Shown piece by piece: positions 32,400 to 43,564 of a stretch of 64,000 bases of DNA. This stretch comes from Linanthus parryae (Eukaryota; Streptophyta; Magnoliopsida; Ericales; Polemoniaceae). The stretch lies in contig JALGPY010000002.1 of assembly GCA_023055425.1 (NCBI GenBank), forward strand, positions 153,026,845 to 153,090,844, written 5' to 3'. The notes under the pieces were generated by a model that did no database searches, was not told where the DNA came from, and saw only the letters and a list, made by a program, of their open reading frames with translations. A program made the position numbers and the translations under genes. How positions within the stretch are numbered: position 1 is the stretch's first letter; the number at the start of each line of letters is the position of its first letter.

Positions 32400-34459
32400 T
32401 CCAACTTCTCCTCCGGTGAGGTCCCTTTCTGTCAAGGACAAAGGCAAAGATCGCATGCCCAGCAAAGTGCGGAAAGAGCTCGCAGTTGAGACTTTTGTTC
32501 CATTCAACCAAGAGGAAGAAGGAGAGAGGCAGGAGCCTAGAGAAAGTGATGAAGAAGAAGAAAGAACAGTTGTGATGCATGAGGAAGAATCAGGAGGTAC
32601 CTCCGTCGCATTTCCTTTATCGTAATTCTTTTGCACTTCTTTCTTAAACCAATCATTTCTTCGCAGATGATGATGATGATGGTGAGATCATCGGCAATCT
32701 TGTGGCCAAGAGACAAAAGAGAGATGCCCATTCTGGCATTCCAGACGATCCCATAAGCGAGGACATTCTTGCTGAGTCCAAAAAGACAGCCGCGGAGGCT
32801 GCTGAAAGAAGAAGGCAGCAAGAAGAGGAGGAGCTCGAGCGTGTGAGACAGCGGAGTCTCGAAGAGCAGCATGTTGACGACTTAGTGCGTCCAGTTGACG
32901 AGGAAGATGAGCTTCCCGAAGAAGTGGCTCCCCAGGCGGAGGAGGAGGATGCGGTTCCAGAAGAGGATGCAGCAGCCCTGGAGCAAGTCCAAGCAGACTT
33001 TGAAGAAATCGCAGGCGGCGATAAAGGTGAGATCTTCAATCTCGCAGTAACTTATAGAGATGTTATTGTGGGTGCGTTAAAGCATGGTGTGTCGAAGCCT
33101 GACATTCGCCGTTGGCTAGTAGACAAATGCGGAGAACCTTCAGGTAATTATTTGAGTGATATGCATGTGCTAGACCTGAGCAAATTGAAACAGGATCATG
33201 ACTGGTTTCTTCGCATCCCAGGTCACGCCCCTCTTAAAGACTTGCTTAGTGAGGATACACTAATAGGACATGGTTCCTCGTCTTTAGTGTATGAAGAGGC
33301 TTCAATCCCACCTTCGCGTGGAGGTGCTTGCTCTTAGCTTAAGTAAAGATAGCAAAATATTATCTAATGCGAGTTACCTCATACCATGGGCATTTGTATC
33401 GCAGGCAATGTTGAGGAACATGCGCCGGAGCAAAGAAGTCAGTCTTCTGCATCCTATGTTCCGACTCCGAGCCCCCATACTGAGAAGCCCGTCGCAGCTG
33501 CTGATCATGCAGGTGAGCCTTTCGAGGACATCATCGAGCTTTCCGACGATGCTGAAGCTGGTGCTGTGCTAATGGATGAAGATGCCCATGCTGGCGCTGA
33601 GGAAATAAGGACAAGTACTGCCGATGCTTCCGCATCTGAGAATGTTCATCACCAAGCGACCTCGGCTGTCACTTCGCCTCCGGCGATGACTGAGTCGGCG
33701 GAACCTATTCCTGCGTGGGGCTTTTGGGGCTCGCATGTTGGGAATGCAGTCGCAGCTGGTGCGGCCTACACTCTTCCTTCTAACTATGAGGAGTTAGAGC
33801 TCGCAGCTGACAGGAGAGCCATGGAGCAAGGGCAGTCTTCAACGACCCCAGTAATGCGCATTCCTTTTCTTCGTGAGATTCTCGAAGGAACTGGTAAGTA
33901 GTGATTCACTGTTTGCATCTTGCATGGTGCATTTGCGAGTTTGATAGCATAACTTAGCTTTGACATTGCTTCAGGTTTGAAGAAAACTGATGTGGACTGG
34001 CTAGTCCGGATGCGCCTCACCTACCCACGATCGTTTGCAAGATCTCTGGAGATAGGGCCCTTCGACAGGAGGCTGTTTCTCACCGAAGCCATTTGGATTT
34101 TGGAGCAGCTGTCTGCGGCCACGCCTGAGACCATCTCTGTCCAGAGCGCCGAATTGCTTTGTGGCATGTGCCAAAATCTTCTTACCAAAGTTCAGGACAG
34201 ACTGGGCTTCAGATTTCTTATGAAAAGAGTCACTCTGATTCGCGCAGCCGTAACTTTGAAGCTCGGCCATCAGAACCTCGCAGCTGAAAAGCAGAAGGTG
34301 GAGCAGCAGAAGCAAAAGGCTGAAGAAGCTATGAAGCTCTATCATGAGATGAATGCCAAGTGCGAGCAGTTGAAGCAAGAAGTGGAGCAGGTAGAGAAGC
34401 TGAGTCATCAGTTCGCACCCCATGACTCCTTGATCAAAAATTTGCTTTTGCCTTTTTGA
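32400..34459 (+). pseudogene. Tat antisense gene, 3' part, four spliced exons
   Basis: Right of the Athila insertion. Exons by GT..AG and frame: 32400-32596, 32667-33026, 33405-33893, 33975-34459. All three junctions are phase 1 and join in frame, so the splice signals were under selection. Content: a basic stretch, a poly-Asp run at the second exon start, a long Glu/Arg-rich helix (AAERRRQQEEEELERVRQ), an acidic Ser/Ala-rich linker with DIIELSDDAEAG, then a helical domain (VDWLVRMRLTYPRSF) and a Gln/Lys/Glu coiled coil at the C-terminus. It ends with TGA at 34457-34459. The role is unknown; such antisense genes are known from several Tat lineages. Confidence 0.6.
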
Positions 34460-35917
34460 ATTTTGAAAATAGCAAGGAAACATTAATGTAATGTTTGAAG
34501 TATTAATGTAATGTTGCTAGGGTTTCTCCCCCTTTTTTTTTAACAACAAGAATCAACTTGCCCGTTTTGCCCTTTCCGGGATTTGATAGGATATCTCTGT
34601 GCATATACAATTATGACATCACCAATTGATACTCTGCTTGATTTTCGCGCTAATTTCTCGGCAGATAAGCACGCTTTTCGTTGGGAAGTCCATCCGAATC
34701 ATGACTATCCGTCATTTATTAGGATACGCAACTGAATCGTCGTAGCCTTTAGTAGGGTAATTGATGGTTACCGCTTTTCAAGGCGTAAGTGATTGGCCTT
34801 ACCCTCTTTTCAAATTCTGCTGACTCATCTTTGGCAACTGAAGAGTCTCCGCAAGGTCTATATAAACCCTGTGTTTGCCATTTGGGTTCTTCATCCCAAA
34901 AATGTGCTTTGCCGTGAGTCCCTACGACTGCTGGCTTCAACGCTTGTTTTTCCTTGATTCATGGCAACTTCAAGTTGTGAATCTTGAGTTTTCGCTTTGT
35001 GCTGTAGAAATAGTTTCCAAGATCCACTTTATGAGGCTTATTGCTCTTTATAACTATCATAAATAGGATGGAGATGATATCTCATGTGTATTCGAAGAAA
35101 TTTCTTCGTGTATTATGTGTGCAGGTCATGTTTCCGGCCGCCTCCCGGTGAGGTGCAGCGCCGAAGTGACCGTGCTACCGTCTCGTAATGAACGGCGGAA
35201 TTCTCCTCCAGCATCCCTGGAGGAGGATTTCTTGCCTCTTCGTTCTTGAACTCAGGGAGCTTGTCAATGCCCTTGTCTATCATGACAAGGAGTCCATCAC
35301 CAGAGGAATGACTGCTTCGCCTGTTTTGCAGGACAGCATATGTCGGAACAGGAGGTTCCTCCGGTGCCTATCTTGATCAGACAGAGGCCTTTGTCACCCC
35401 TTGGGGTCTTGGACGTACCGTCTCGCAGATCTTGCTGCTAGGGACGTAGCGAATGACAAGCTGATCTCTTCGCAGCAGCATCTCTTTTGCTATAGATCTT
35501 TGGCCGTAGATCTGTGTATTGCATAGCCGGTGTTAGGACCGTTAGGTTCATCCTTTTTCAGTCGGGATTCCCGCGATGTGTAACTTCATGCTTGTGAGTT
35601 ACTTTTCGAATGTATTGTAAGCCATGTTGGCTGCGTAGTTAGATTTGAGCTTTTCCGCTTGTAAGCTGCTATCTAGACAGATAAATTGTAAGTCTTTTCG
35701 ACTCATAATGATAAATAGCTTTTGTATCATCTGCTGCCTTGTTACAACAAATTACAATTTCGCATGCGTTTCGGCATATTCCGCCTTGCATAATGCTATG
35801 TAATGCTTTCGCATTTGCTATCTGCCATATGAATTCGCAGATGTTTCACTAGATCGTTCGAGATCATATTTTCGCAGCTATGCCATCTTGGCAGATGGGC
35901 TTATGCTTGGTCTTTGA
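34460..35917. other. Non-coding Tat region between antisense gene and tandem array
   Basis: About 1.46 kb without a supported gene. Two hairpins are visible: CCTCCAG...CTGGAGG (about 35206-35224) and CCTTGTC...GACAAGG (about 35271-35290). The end of the antisense gene transcript probably falls here. The short ORF at 35188-35376 lacks recognisable content. Confidence 0.5.
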
Positions 35918-36958
35918 TGCACGTGCTATCATATCAGATAGACTTTTGTAGATCACTTAAGATCATTTTCACAATATTGCTATCGTAGCAGATAGTCTTA
36001 GGATTGTGCGAGTTGCTATCGTGGCAGATGGGCTTTACTAGATCAATTAAGATCGTTTTTCGCATGAGTTGCTATCGTAGCAGATAGGCTTTTGAAGATC
36101 AATTAAGATCGTTTTCCGCATGAGTTGCTATCGTAACAGATAGGCTTTACTAGATCAATTAAGATCGTTTTTTCGCATGAGTTGCTATCGTAACAGATAG
36201 GCTTTAGAAGATCAATTAAGATCATTTTGCGCATGAGTTGCTATCGTAACAGATAGGCTTTACTAGATCAATTAAGATCGTTTTTTTCGCATGAGTTGCT
36301 ATCGTAACAGATAGGCTTTAGAAGATCAATTAAGATCATTTTGCGCATGAGTTGCTATCGTAACAGATAGGCTTTAGAAGATCAATTAAGATCGCATTTG
36401 CATAGGCTGCTATCGTAACAGATAGGCTTAAATGATCAATTAAGATCGCATTTGCATAGGTTGCTATCGTAACAGATAGGCTTAAATGATCAATTAAGAT
36501 CGCATTTGCATAGGCTGCTATCGTAACAGATAGGCTTAAATGATCAATTAAGATCGCATTTGCATAGGCTGCTATCGTAACAGATAGGCTTAGATGATCA
36601 ATTAAGATCGCATTTGTATGGGCTGCTATCGTAACAAATAGGCTTAAATGATCAATTAAGATCGCATTTGCATAGGCTGCTATCGTAGTAGATAGGCTTA
36701 GATGATCAATCAAGATCGCATTTGCATAGGCTGCTATCGTAGTAGATAGGCTTAGATGATCAATCAAGATCGCATTTGCATAGGCTGCTATCGTAGTAGA
36801 TAGGCTTATATGATCAATTAAGATCGCATTTGCATAGGCTGCTATCGTAGTAGATAGGCTTAGATGATCAATTAAGATCGCATTTGCATGGGCTGCTATC
36901 GTAACAGATAGGCTTAAATGATCAATTAAGATCGCATTTGCAGATTGCCATTGTAGCG
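35918..36958 (-). repeat. 54-bp tandem array in the Tat 3' region
   Basis: About 19 copies of a unit with core GCTATCGTAACAGATAGGCTT and GATCAATTAAGATCG. The period is exactly 54 bp for the copies at 36400-36950. The first copies (35918-36400) are more diverged and vary between 53 and 59 bp. GCTATC...GATAG and GATC..GATC make each unit rich in inverted repeats. Because 54 is divisible by three, the minus strand stays open as an 18-residue repeat (36336-36968); this is a by-product, not a protein gene. Tandem arrays in this place are typical of Tat/Ogre elements and may seed satellite DNA. Confidence 0.9.
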
Positions 36959-36968
36959 GATAACCCAT

Positions 36969-37173
36969 TGTTAACAGTTATAACAAACTAAAATGAAGCA
37001 AAATTGACATCCAGAAATACGAAGTTTCTCATTTGCGAGAATTTTCTTATTATAATGCTCTCATATGGGAGAGATGAGGTTACAATCATCTCATATGGGA
37101 GAGGAGATTGTGTAACTCGTAACCATACAAGAGATTAAGCGACGTTATAATAAAACGCATGAAATAAGAGAAG
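36969..37173 (-). other. Short spacer between Tat integrase and tandem array
   Basis: About 200 bases. A direct repeat CTCATATGGGAGAG occurs at 37060-37073 and 37090-37103. No gene seen. Confidence 0.5.
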
Positions 37174-38763
37174 TTAGGGATAGTACTTCTTTATCCAGCG
37201 CATGTTGACTGAGCTCGGAGTTGAGGTTGTGCCGTGCAACCTTCGTATGCTGCAGTAGCCACTGTCGAAGACTTCTGTGACTTCGAAGGGTCCTTCCCAA
37301 TTGGCTGCGAACTTCGGGTGAGTCGCTTCTCGCATACAGTGGTCAGATGCGCGCAAGACCAAGTCTCCAACTGCGAAATCTCTTCGCTGGACTGTCTTAT
37401 TGTAAGCGCGAGCAATCCTTTCTTGATATCGCTTGTTGGTTCTTTTGGCTTGTTCTCGCTTTTCCTCCAGCAAGACTAAGTCATGATCACGTTGATTCTC
37501 GTAGAGTGCGTGGAAGGCTAGCCTTGCCGAATTGACTCTCACTTCCGCAGGTACCACGGCCTCGGCCCCATAGCATAGTAGGAATGGTGAGGCCCCCGTG
37601 GGTGTCCTTGGAGAGGTTCGGTAGGCCCACAGAGCTATGCTTAGAGATTCGGCCCATTTCTTGTGGTCATCTGCGACCATTTTGCTCAGAATTCTCAACA
37701 GCGTTTTGTTGGTCGCTTCGGCTTGTCCATTTCCCTTCGGGTAATAAGGGGTAGAACATATCTGCCTGATATTGTACTCCGCTAATTTCGCAGCTACCTG
37801 GCGATTAACAAAGGGAGTACCGTTATTTGAAAGAATGGTGTTTGGGATTCCGAACCTGCATATGATGTTTTCCTGGATGAAGTTGACCACACTTAGCGCA
37901 TTTGCTGTTTTCAGTGGTAAAGCTTCCACCCATTTGGTGAATAGCTCAGTTGCAGTGAGAATAAACTGATTCCCGCGTGACGCTGGTCGGATGGGACCGA
38001 TGAAGTCTAGAGCCCATGTATAAAATGGCCATGGCGTCCCTAATGCATGTAGATCCACAGCGGGAGCGTGCACCAGGTTTCCTTTGAATTGACACTCCTG
38101 GCAGCGTCGTACTTTGGTGCGGCAATCGACCTCCATTGTGGGCCAGAAATATCCAATTGAGAGGAGCTGCCTGCATAATTTCGCACCTCCTTGGTGTTCC
38201 ACCTGATGAGAAAAGTCCATGACTTCTTGTGCTTCTCTGCCGTCTAGACATCGCAGCAAGTTGCCCTCGTGACCTCTTCGCCAAAGCAGATTTTCCTGTA
38301 CTACATATCGAGATGCTTTCCTTTTCAATTTCTCGGCTTCTTTTCTTGATTCGGGCACGGTGCCCTGGGTGAGGAAATCAAAGAGTGGCTTCCTCCAGTC
38401 CGTGTCGTCATCGGTTAGGGCGATGAGTAGAGAATCTTTGATTAGTGCGCAACTCTCGCACTTCCCTTGTATCAGGGCTGCGGCTGTTGACATGTCTGGC
38501 CAATGAATGCCATATCTCTGAGCCTTCCTGTAGATTGACACCTCGCTTTCTCCGCAAGCATGTTGGTGAATCTTTTCTAACAGCAGTTGTCCCTCTTGCT
38601 CGGAGACGCATCGCATGAGTATTCCGCCGGGACCCTTGTAATAGAGAGTGTTATCATGTATGCAGTACCCTTTTTGTGAGTGCCCAGCTTTCACTGCTTG
38701 TGCCTTCTGCAATAGCTTGTAGGATTGCTTTTCTCCAATCCGTGTCATCCATGTGTTCATCAT
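37174..38763 (-). pseudogene. Tat integrase with altered catalytic aspartate
   Basis: Third frame of pol. The N-terminal zinc-finger region reads VEHQGGAKLCRQLLSIGYFW with CQECQ. The DDE core has Asp in WALDFIGPI (about 38000) and Glu in GNGQAEATNKT (about 37720). The second acidic residue is lost: ILSNNGTPF (about 37810) where the family has SDNGTPF, so D is N. The core ends with WAYRTSPRTPTGASPF. A C-terminal region of about 130 residues follows, with no chromodomain, and the ORF ends at 37174. The change predicts no strand transfer activity. Confidence 0.88.
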
Positions 38764-39217
38764 CGCACGCGTCTTCTGTCAATGCCGACGATGCTCGCAC
38801 TTCGATAGAGATCTTCGCGGGGCATTTGTCTGTACTGACCTTGGATCCCAAGGTTGCCAAAGCGTCTGCATGTCTGTTGTCTGCTCGGGGCTTGTGCTCG
38901 TACCTCACATCACAAAACTGCTGTACCAGCTTTTGCACTAAGGTGCGGTAAGACAGAAGGTTGATCTCCTTCAAACCGTACTCGCCCGAGGCTTGCTTGA
39001 CGATTAACTTGGAGTCTCCCATGACCGTTAGATTGCTTACTTCCAAGGCCTTCGCCGCACGGAGCCCTGCGATGAAAGCCTCGTATTCCGCTTCATTGTT
39101 TGTGACTGCGAATTGAGCTTTGCGGACATCTGTATGACCTCCCCATCTGGTTTGGTCAAGACTATCCCAATGCCTCCACCTTTCCTTGTGGACGAGCCGT
39201 CGAAGTGGAGCGTCCAA
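38654..39217 (-). pseudogene. Tat second RNase H (archaeal type), C-terminal part
   Basis: Same protein as the preceding segment, in a shifted frame. It contains the block TNNEAEYEAFIAGLRAAKA, the VMGDSKLIVKQ block and the closing DNRHADALATLGS, so the whole dual RNase H module is present but split by the frameshift near 39120. A second shift between about 38654 and 38763 separates it from the integrase. The dual RNase H is the defining feature of the Tat lineage. Confidence 0.85.
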
Positions 39218-40899
39218 TAGGGCATGTCGATTGCATAGATCTCAGGACCTTCGAGCTCTTCCTCGATCACGGGCTCGTGGCTGTTATCGGGGAACTGTGC
39301 CAATAGATCCGCTACCGCCTGCGACTTGATCGCTCGCGGTCGCATGCATGTGATATCATATTGAGAGATGGTCATGTACCATTTCGCCAATCTCCCGCCA
39401 GGAGTAGTGTGAGTTAGCAAATATCGTATGGGGTCGCTCTTGGTGACCACTACTACTTTGTGTGATGCAAAATAGTGTTTCAACTTCTCTATCACAAAGA
39501 ATAGGGCAAGGCAATGACGTTCGATGTCCGTGTACCTTGATTCAGCAGGCTGCACAATGCGAGAGATGTAGTAGATAGGCCTTTCCTGACCTTCGTACTC
39601 CTGAGCCAAGAGTGCTCCTATGGATCTCCTTGTTGATGTCAGATATAACAGAAGCGGTGATCCCAGTTGAGGTGCGATCATTATTTTCGAGGATGTCAGC
39701 AAATCCTTCAGCTTTTCGAATGCGGCTTCGTGCTCCGGAGCCCAGTTGTACACGGCGTCCTTCTTGAGAAGAGTGCTAAAACAACATGTGATTTCGGCAA
39801 TCGCTGGGATGAATCTTCGCAGATAGGATAGCTTTCCTAAAAATGTCTTCAATGCACTCTGGTTATGGGGCGGCGTCATGCCGGTTATGGCTGATACTTT
39901 CGCAGGGTCAGGCTCGATTCCTTGGCGATGAACTACGCATCCCAAGAACTTCCCCGATGTTACCCCAAATGCGCATTTCATGGGATTCATCTTTAGTTGA
40001 AAGCGCCTGCATCTATTGAACACCTTTCGTAGATCCGCGAGGTGATCTGCTTCGTGCTTGGATTTAACCACCAGGTCATCTACATAGAATTCCACCTCTT
40101 TATGCATCATGTCGTGGTACAGAGCCATCATGGCCCGCTGATAGGTCGCACCCGCGTTCTTAAGACCGAACGGCATCACCGTGTAGTTGAACACTCCCAC
40201 CGGAGTGATGAATGCAGTTTTCCGCGCGTCTTCGGGATCCATCTTGATCTGGTTGTACCCGCTGAAGCCGTCCATGAAACTGAACATGCGATGGCCCGCT
40301 GTTGAATCGATAAGCAAATCGATATTGGGCAGTGGGAAATCGTCCTTGGGGCAGAATCGATTGAGATCTCAGAAGTCCACGCAGATGCGGAGCTGTCCGT
40401 TCTTTTTCACCACTGGCACGATGTTGGCCAACCATGTGGGATGGTGATTCGGCTCTATGAACTTGGCATCTAGGAGTTTGACAATCTCCTGCTTGATTTT
40501 CACGTTAAGCTCCGGCCTGAAGCTCCTTGTGCTCTGATTTACCGGTTTAGACCCTGGAATGATGTCTAAACGGTGCATGGTGATGCTTGTATCCAGACCT
40601 GGCATCTCATCATACTCCCATGCGAACACATCCTTGTATTCAGTTAGGAGTTGTAGCAGCCCTTGCTCCTCTTCGCTCGTGAGGTCCGCACTTAGAAAGA
40701 CTGGCCTTTTCTTTTCCTCGTTCGGGCTGAGGAACACTTCCTTTAGCTCTCGCTTTTGCGGTCTGGGCCTGTCTTCCATGCATTCAGGTGCTTCCTTGAG
40801 TTTCTCATCTGGAGCGCCCTGCATTGGCTTTTCCGTCAGCGCAATTTGCTCGATTTGATTGATTTGCCCAGGGATATCCCCATGCCCGTGTGAGGACAT
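39037..40899 (-). pseudogene. Tat reverse transcriptase and RNase H
   Basis: Begins 12 bases after the gag-protease stop in a different frame. Linker, then RT from about 40600: KPVNQSTRSFRPE, GQLRICVDF. An in-frame TGA near 40369-40371 follows CVDF where relatives have CVDFRDLN, consistent with CGA to TGA deamination. The frame continues: FMDGFSGYNQIKM, MPFGLKNAGATYQR and the intact catalytic YVDDLVVKS (about 40050-40080). The first RNase H (ALLAQEYEGQERPIYYISR) is followed by the start of a second, archaeal-type RNase H (WTLHFDGSSTRKGGGIGIVL). A frameshift near 39120 moves the rest to another frame. Confidence 0.87.
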
Positions 40900-40911
40900 C
40901 CCCGCGCACCT

Positions 40912-43548
40912 TCATATGCGATAGCATTTCTTCCCATTGGCATAGAAGCTTTCTATCTCCTTGCCTTCGGTGTCATGCTTTGCGATTCTTTTCAGAGTAT
41001 ACACATTCTTCCGATGGTATGCGATACGCGGCGCCTCTTCGCGTGTAGGCGGCTTGTCTTTGGCATCTTCCCTCGTCACCATTACTCCTGCAGGTGACCG
41101 GTCCTTGATGTCCTCCCAGAGAGGCAAAGGAGTAGGGTTGAATGGTCCCGGTGTTTGCTCGTCCGCCATCTCGGTGAACCACACCGCCTCGCTGAGATGT
41201 GCTTCGTCTAGGTTGAATGGGTTCGTGGAAGCCGGTATCTCGACTACTCTGTCGTTCCAGATAGCTTTCATAACCTGGTGGGCTGTTGAAGGAACCGCAT
41301 CGAAGCGATGAATCCAGGCTCGACCTATAATCATATGGTATGTAGTGTTCGCGTCTATGACATAGAACTTTGCTGAGAACTTGATTCTGCCGATCTGAAC
41401 GCCCAGGCGGATCCATCCGATCGTCATTCTAGAGTCGCTTCCGAATCCCGTCAGCGGAGATGGACGCCTGACGATCTTGTGCTCGGGGATCCCTGCTAGC
41501 TTCAGTGTGTGGAGCGAAACGACGTTGACCGCTGCTCCTCCATCAACGAATGCTCGTTTGAACTCGACGCCGTTAATAATGGCTGTCACATACAGAGGCC
41601 TCTGGTGGCTCGCATCTGTCTTTTTGTCGCTGGCAGAAAAGGTCATAATCTTTTCTGTAGAGCGAGACGCCCTGATGACTTTCCCGTCGGAGACTACGAG
41701 ATCCTCCTCGTAGTCTTCCGCTATCCTCAAGATTGCTTTCTTCATGTCTGTCCGGCACTTCTCGGAGAAGTTCATCTCGTCGAAGAATCTGTTAAAGCCG
41801 TGCGACCCCTTCATCCGATCGGCACGTTCGTCTTCTGTGTCCATAGTGTAGTCCTCGTCATTGTGGACCTCTGCGATGATGGGTAGACCATCCTCCGCGA
41901 CTTCTTCCAAGTCGACAATTGAGATCATGGCAACCTCCTTGCCTTTTGATTCTTGCTCCGCGTGGGCAGGAAGCGGATTGTTGCGCACGTCCCTTCTACG
42001 ATCGCTGACGATCAGCTCGCCGTTCTTCATTTTCTGGTCGAATGTAAACCTGGGCTTTTTACATTCCGCTGTGGGGTGCATGACCTTGCCGTGGTACTCG
42101 CACCATTTAGGGTCCCTCACCATCTCCTTAGAGGGTATCTTCTCGAGCGGTGGCAGGACGCCGTCCTTGCGCCACTGTCTGCAGAGGTCGCTTGCCTCCT
42201 CTACTGAGCATGGCAGAGGTGGTACATCGAAGTTCGCCACCTTCGCTTGCTTCTGGGGCGAAACTGTATTGACCTCAGCTTCGCGTCCCCTCTTGTAACT
42301 AAATCTCCCGATCTTGTAGGTGGCGCTGCTCGAAGGTCGCTCCGGAGCGTTCTTCTTCTTCTGTCTCTCGACTATAGGCTCGATGTTCTTTGTGCATTCA
42401 ATTAGCTTTGAAAACGTAGGCGTTTGCAAATTAATGAGCATACCTTTGTATTCGTCTCGCATGCACTGCAGGCATATCTCTACAAGCCGGCATTCGAGCA
42501 TTGGATCTTTGCACTCCAAGGATTTCGCCCTGAATTTCTTGATGAAAGTGATCCCGTCCTCCTCGCGTTTCTGATACATCCGCGAGAGATGTATCATCGT
42601 CACCTTTTCTTCCATCTGGAAGAATTTGGTGTAGAACTTTTGGACCATGTCGTCCCAAGTCTTCACAGACCCGGCTTCCAACGTTCGGTACCACTTGTAC
42701 GCTACGTTCCCTAAAGACTTTGGGAACTCTCGCATCAGCAGTTTGGGATCGGCTCCGTATGGTCCCATGACATCGATGAAACGCATGACATGTTCATGGG
42801 CGTTTCCGTTGACATCCTCGAACTTGTCCCACTTAGGAGCTTTGTACCCCGCGGGGTTAGGCATGAGATAGATCTCTCGTGGGATGGGTGGATCGTTGTC
42901 TAACTTCGGGATAATGGTATCCGCGAATGACTGATGAGCCAGAATAGTGTCCATGCGCTTCTGCAAAGACGTCATGCATTCTGGAATGCTCCCTTCGGTA
43001 GTTGACGGAGGGGTTGCCGCAGGCGGGGGCGGCACATACGCCGTCGAAGGATTGGGAGCATACTGACTACTCGCATTCCCCCAGATCGCCGTTGGAGGAG
43101 GCAAAGGGTACTGCAGAGTTGGGTTGGGTGCCAAAGCCGAGGGCTGAGGAGTGTGAGCTGTGAGAGGCAACATCTGAGCTGTTGACCTCTGAATTGAAGG
43201 CAGCTGCGTAGTTGTCGGTGGAGTTTGCAGATTAGGGTTGGGAGGCGTGGTTGACACTCCCGGTCCCGAAGCAGTAGGGCCTCCTCCTCCTTGAGAGACG
43301 GCGGTGGCTGACGAAGGATTTGGTGCAAGGGTACCCAGAACGGCTAAGATCCGTTCTAGCTGCTCGGATTGGGCCTTGAGAGCTTTCGCCTGGCCTTGAA
43401 CAGTGGCGTCCAAAGACTCTAGCGTCGGTGTCTCGCCGGGAGTGGTAGGAGTACGGCGGGTCCCCTCTCCCGAGGCGGTTTCGGTGGAAGGCGATCTGTT
43501 GCTGATATCATCCTCCTGAGACATGGTTGCTCTAGTTGGTAAGTTCAC
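40912..43548 (-). CDS. Tat gag-protease polyprotein
   Basis: 878 codons, uninterrupted. Two start candidates: ATG 43548 and ATG 43524 (MSQEDD). The N-terminal 200 residues are a low-complexity Pro/Thr/Ser/Gln-rich region. The gag domain follows at about residues 245-365 (HEHVMRFIDVMGPYGADP, YKWYRTLEAGSVKTWDDM). A Cys/His pair in WCEYHGKVMHPTAEC (about 480-495) is the reduced knuckle of Tat gags. The aspartic protease is at about 680-790: FVDGGAAVNVVS, where the family has DSGA, so one residue next to the catalytic Asp is changed; MIIGRAWI follows. It ends at a stop before pol. Activity of the DGGA form is uncertain. Confidence 0.85.
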   Translation of the reverse strand: MNLPTRATMSQEDDISNRSPSTETASGEGTRRTPTTPGETPTLESLDATVQGQAKALKAQSEQLERILAVLGTLAPNPSSATAVSQGGGGPTASGPGVSTTPPNPNLQTPPTTTQLPSIQRSTAQMLPLTAHTPQPSALAPNPTLQYPLPPPTAIWGNASSQYAPNPSTAYVPPPPAATPPSTTEGSIPECMTSLQKRMDTILAHQSFADTIIPKLDNDPPIPREIYLMPNPAGYKAPKWDKFEDVNGNAHEHVMRFIDVMGPYGADPKLLMREFPKSLGNVAYKWYRTLEAGSVKTWDDMVQKFYTKFFQMEEKVTMIHLSRMYQKREEDGITFIKKFRAKSLECKDPMLECRLVEICLQCMRDEYKGMLINLQTPTFSKLIECTKNIEPIVERQKKKNAPERPSSSATYKIGRFSYKRGREAEVNTVSPQKQAKVANFDVPPLPCSVEEASDLCRQWRKDGVLPPLEKIPSKEMVRDPKWCEYHGKVMHPTAECKKPRFTFDQKMKNGELIVSDRRRDVRNNPLPAHAEQESKGKEVAMISIVDLEEVAEDGLPIIAEVHNDEDYTMDTEDERADRMKGSHGFNRFFDEMNFSEKCRTDMKKAILRIAEDYEEDLVVSDGKVIRASRSTEKIMTFSASDKKTDASHQRPLYVTAIINGVEFKRAFVDGGAAVNVVSLHTLKLAGIPEHKIVRRPSPLTGFGSDSRMTIGWIRLGVQIGRIKFSAKFYVIDANTTYHMIIGRAWIHRFDAVPSTAHQVMKAIWNDRVVEIPASTNPFNLDEAHLSEAVWFTEMADEQTPGPFNPTPLPLWEDIKDRSPAGVMVTREDAKDKPPTREEAPRIAYHRKNVYTLKRIAKHDTEGKEIESFYANGKKCYRI

Positions 43549-43564
43549 GTCGGGTTCACCAAAA
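43546..43564 (-). other. Tat primer binding site, tRNA not assigned
   Basis: Minus strand directly after the 5' LTR: TTTTGGTGAACCCGACGTG. The TGG expected opposite a tRNA CCA end is present three bases in. It is neither the initiator-Met nor the Asp site seen in the other two gypsy elements here. I cannot identify the tRNA from memory. Confidence 0.6.

Noticed and set aside
36336..36968. 210-codon repetitive ORF on the minus strand
   Set aside because: Open only because the 54-bp tandem unit is a multiple of three; the protein is the repeat translated.
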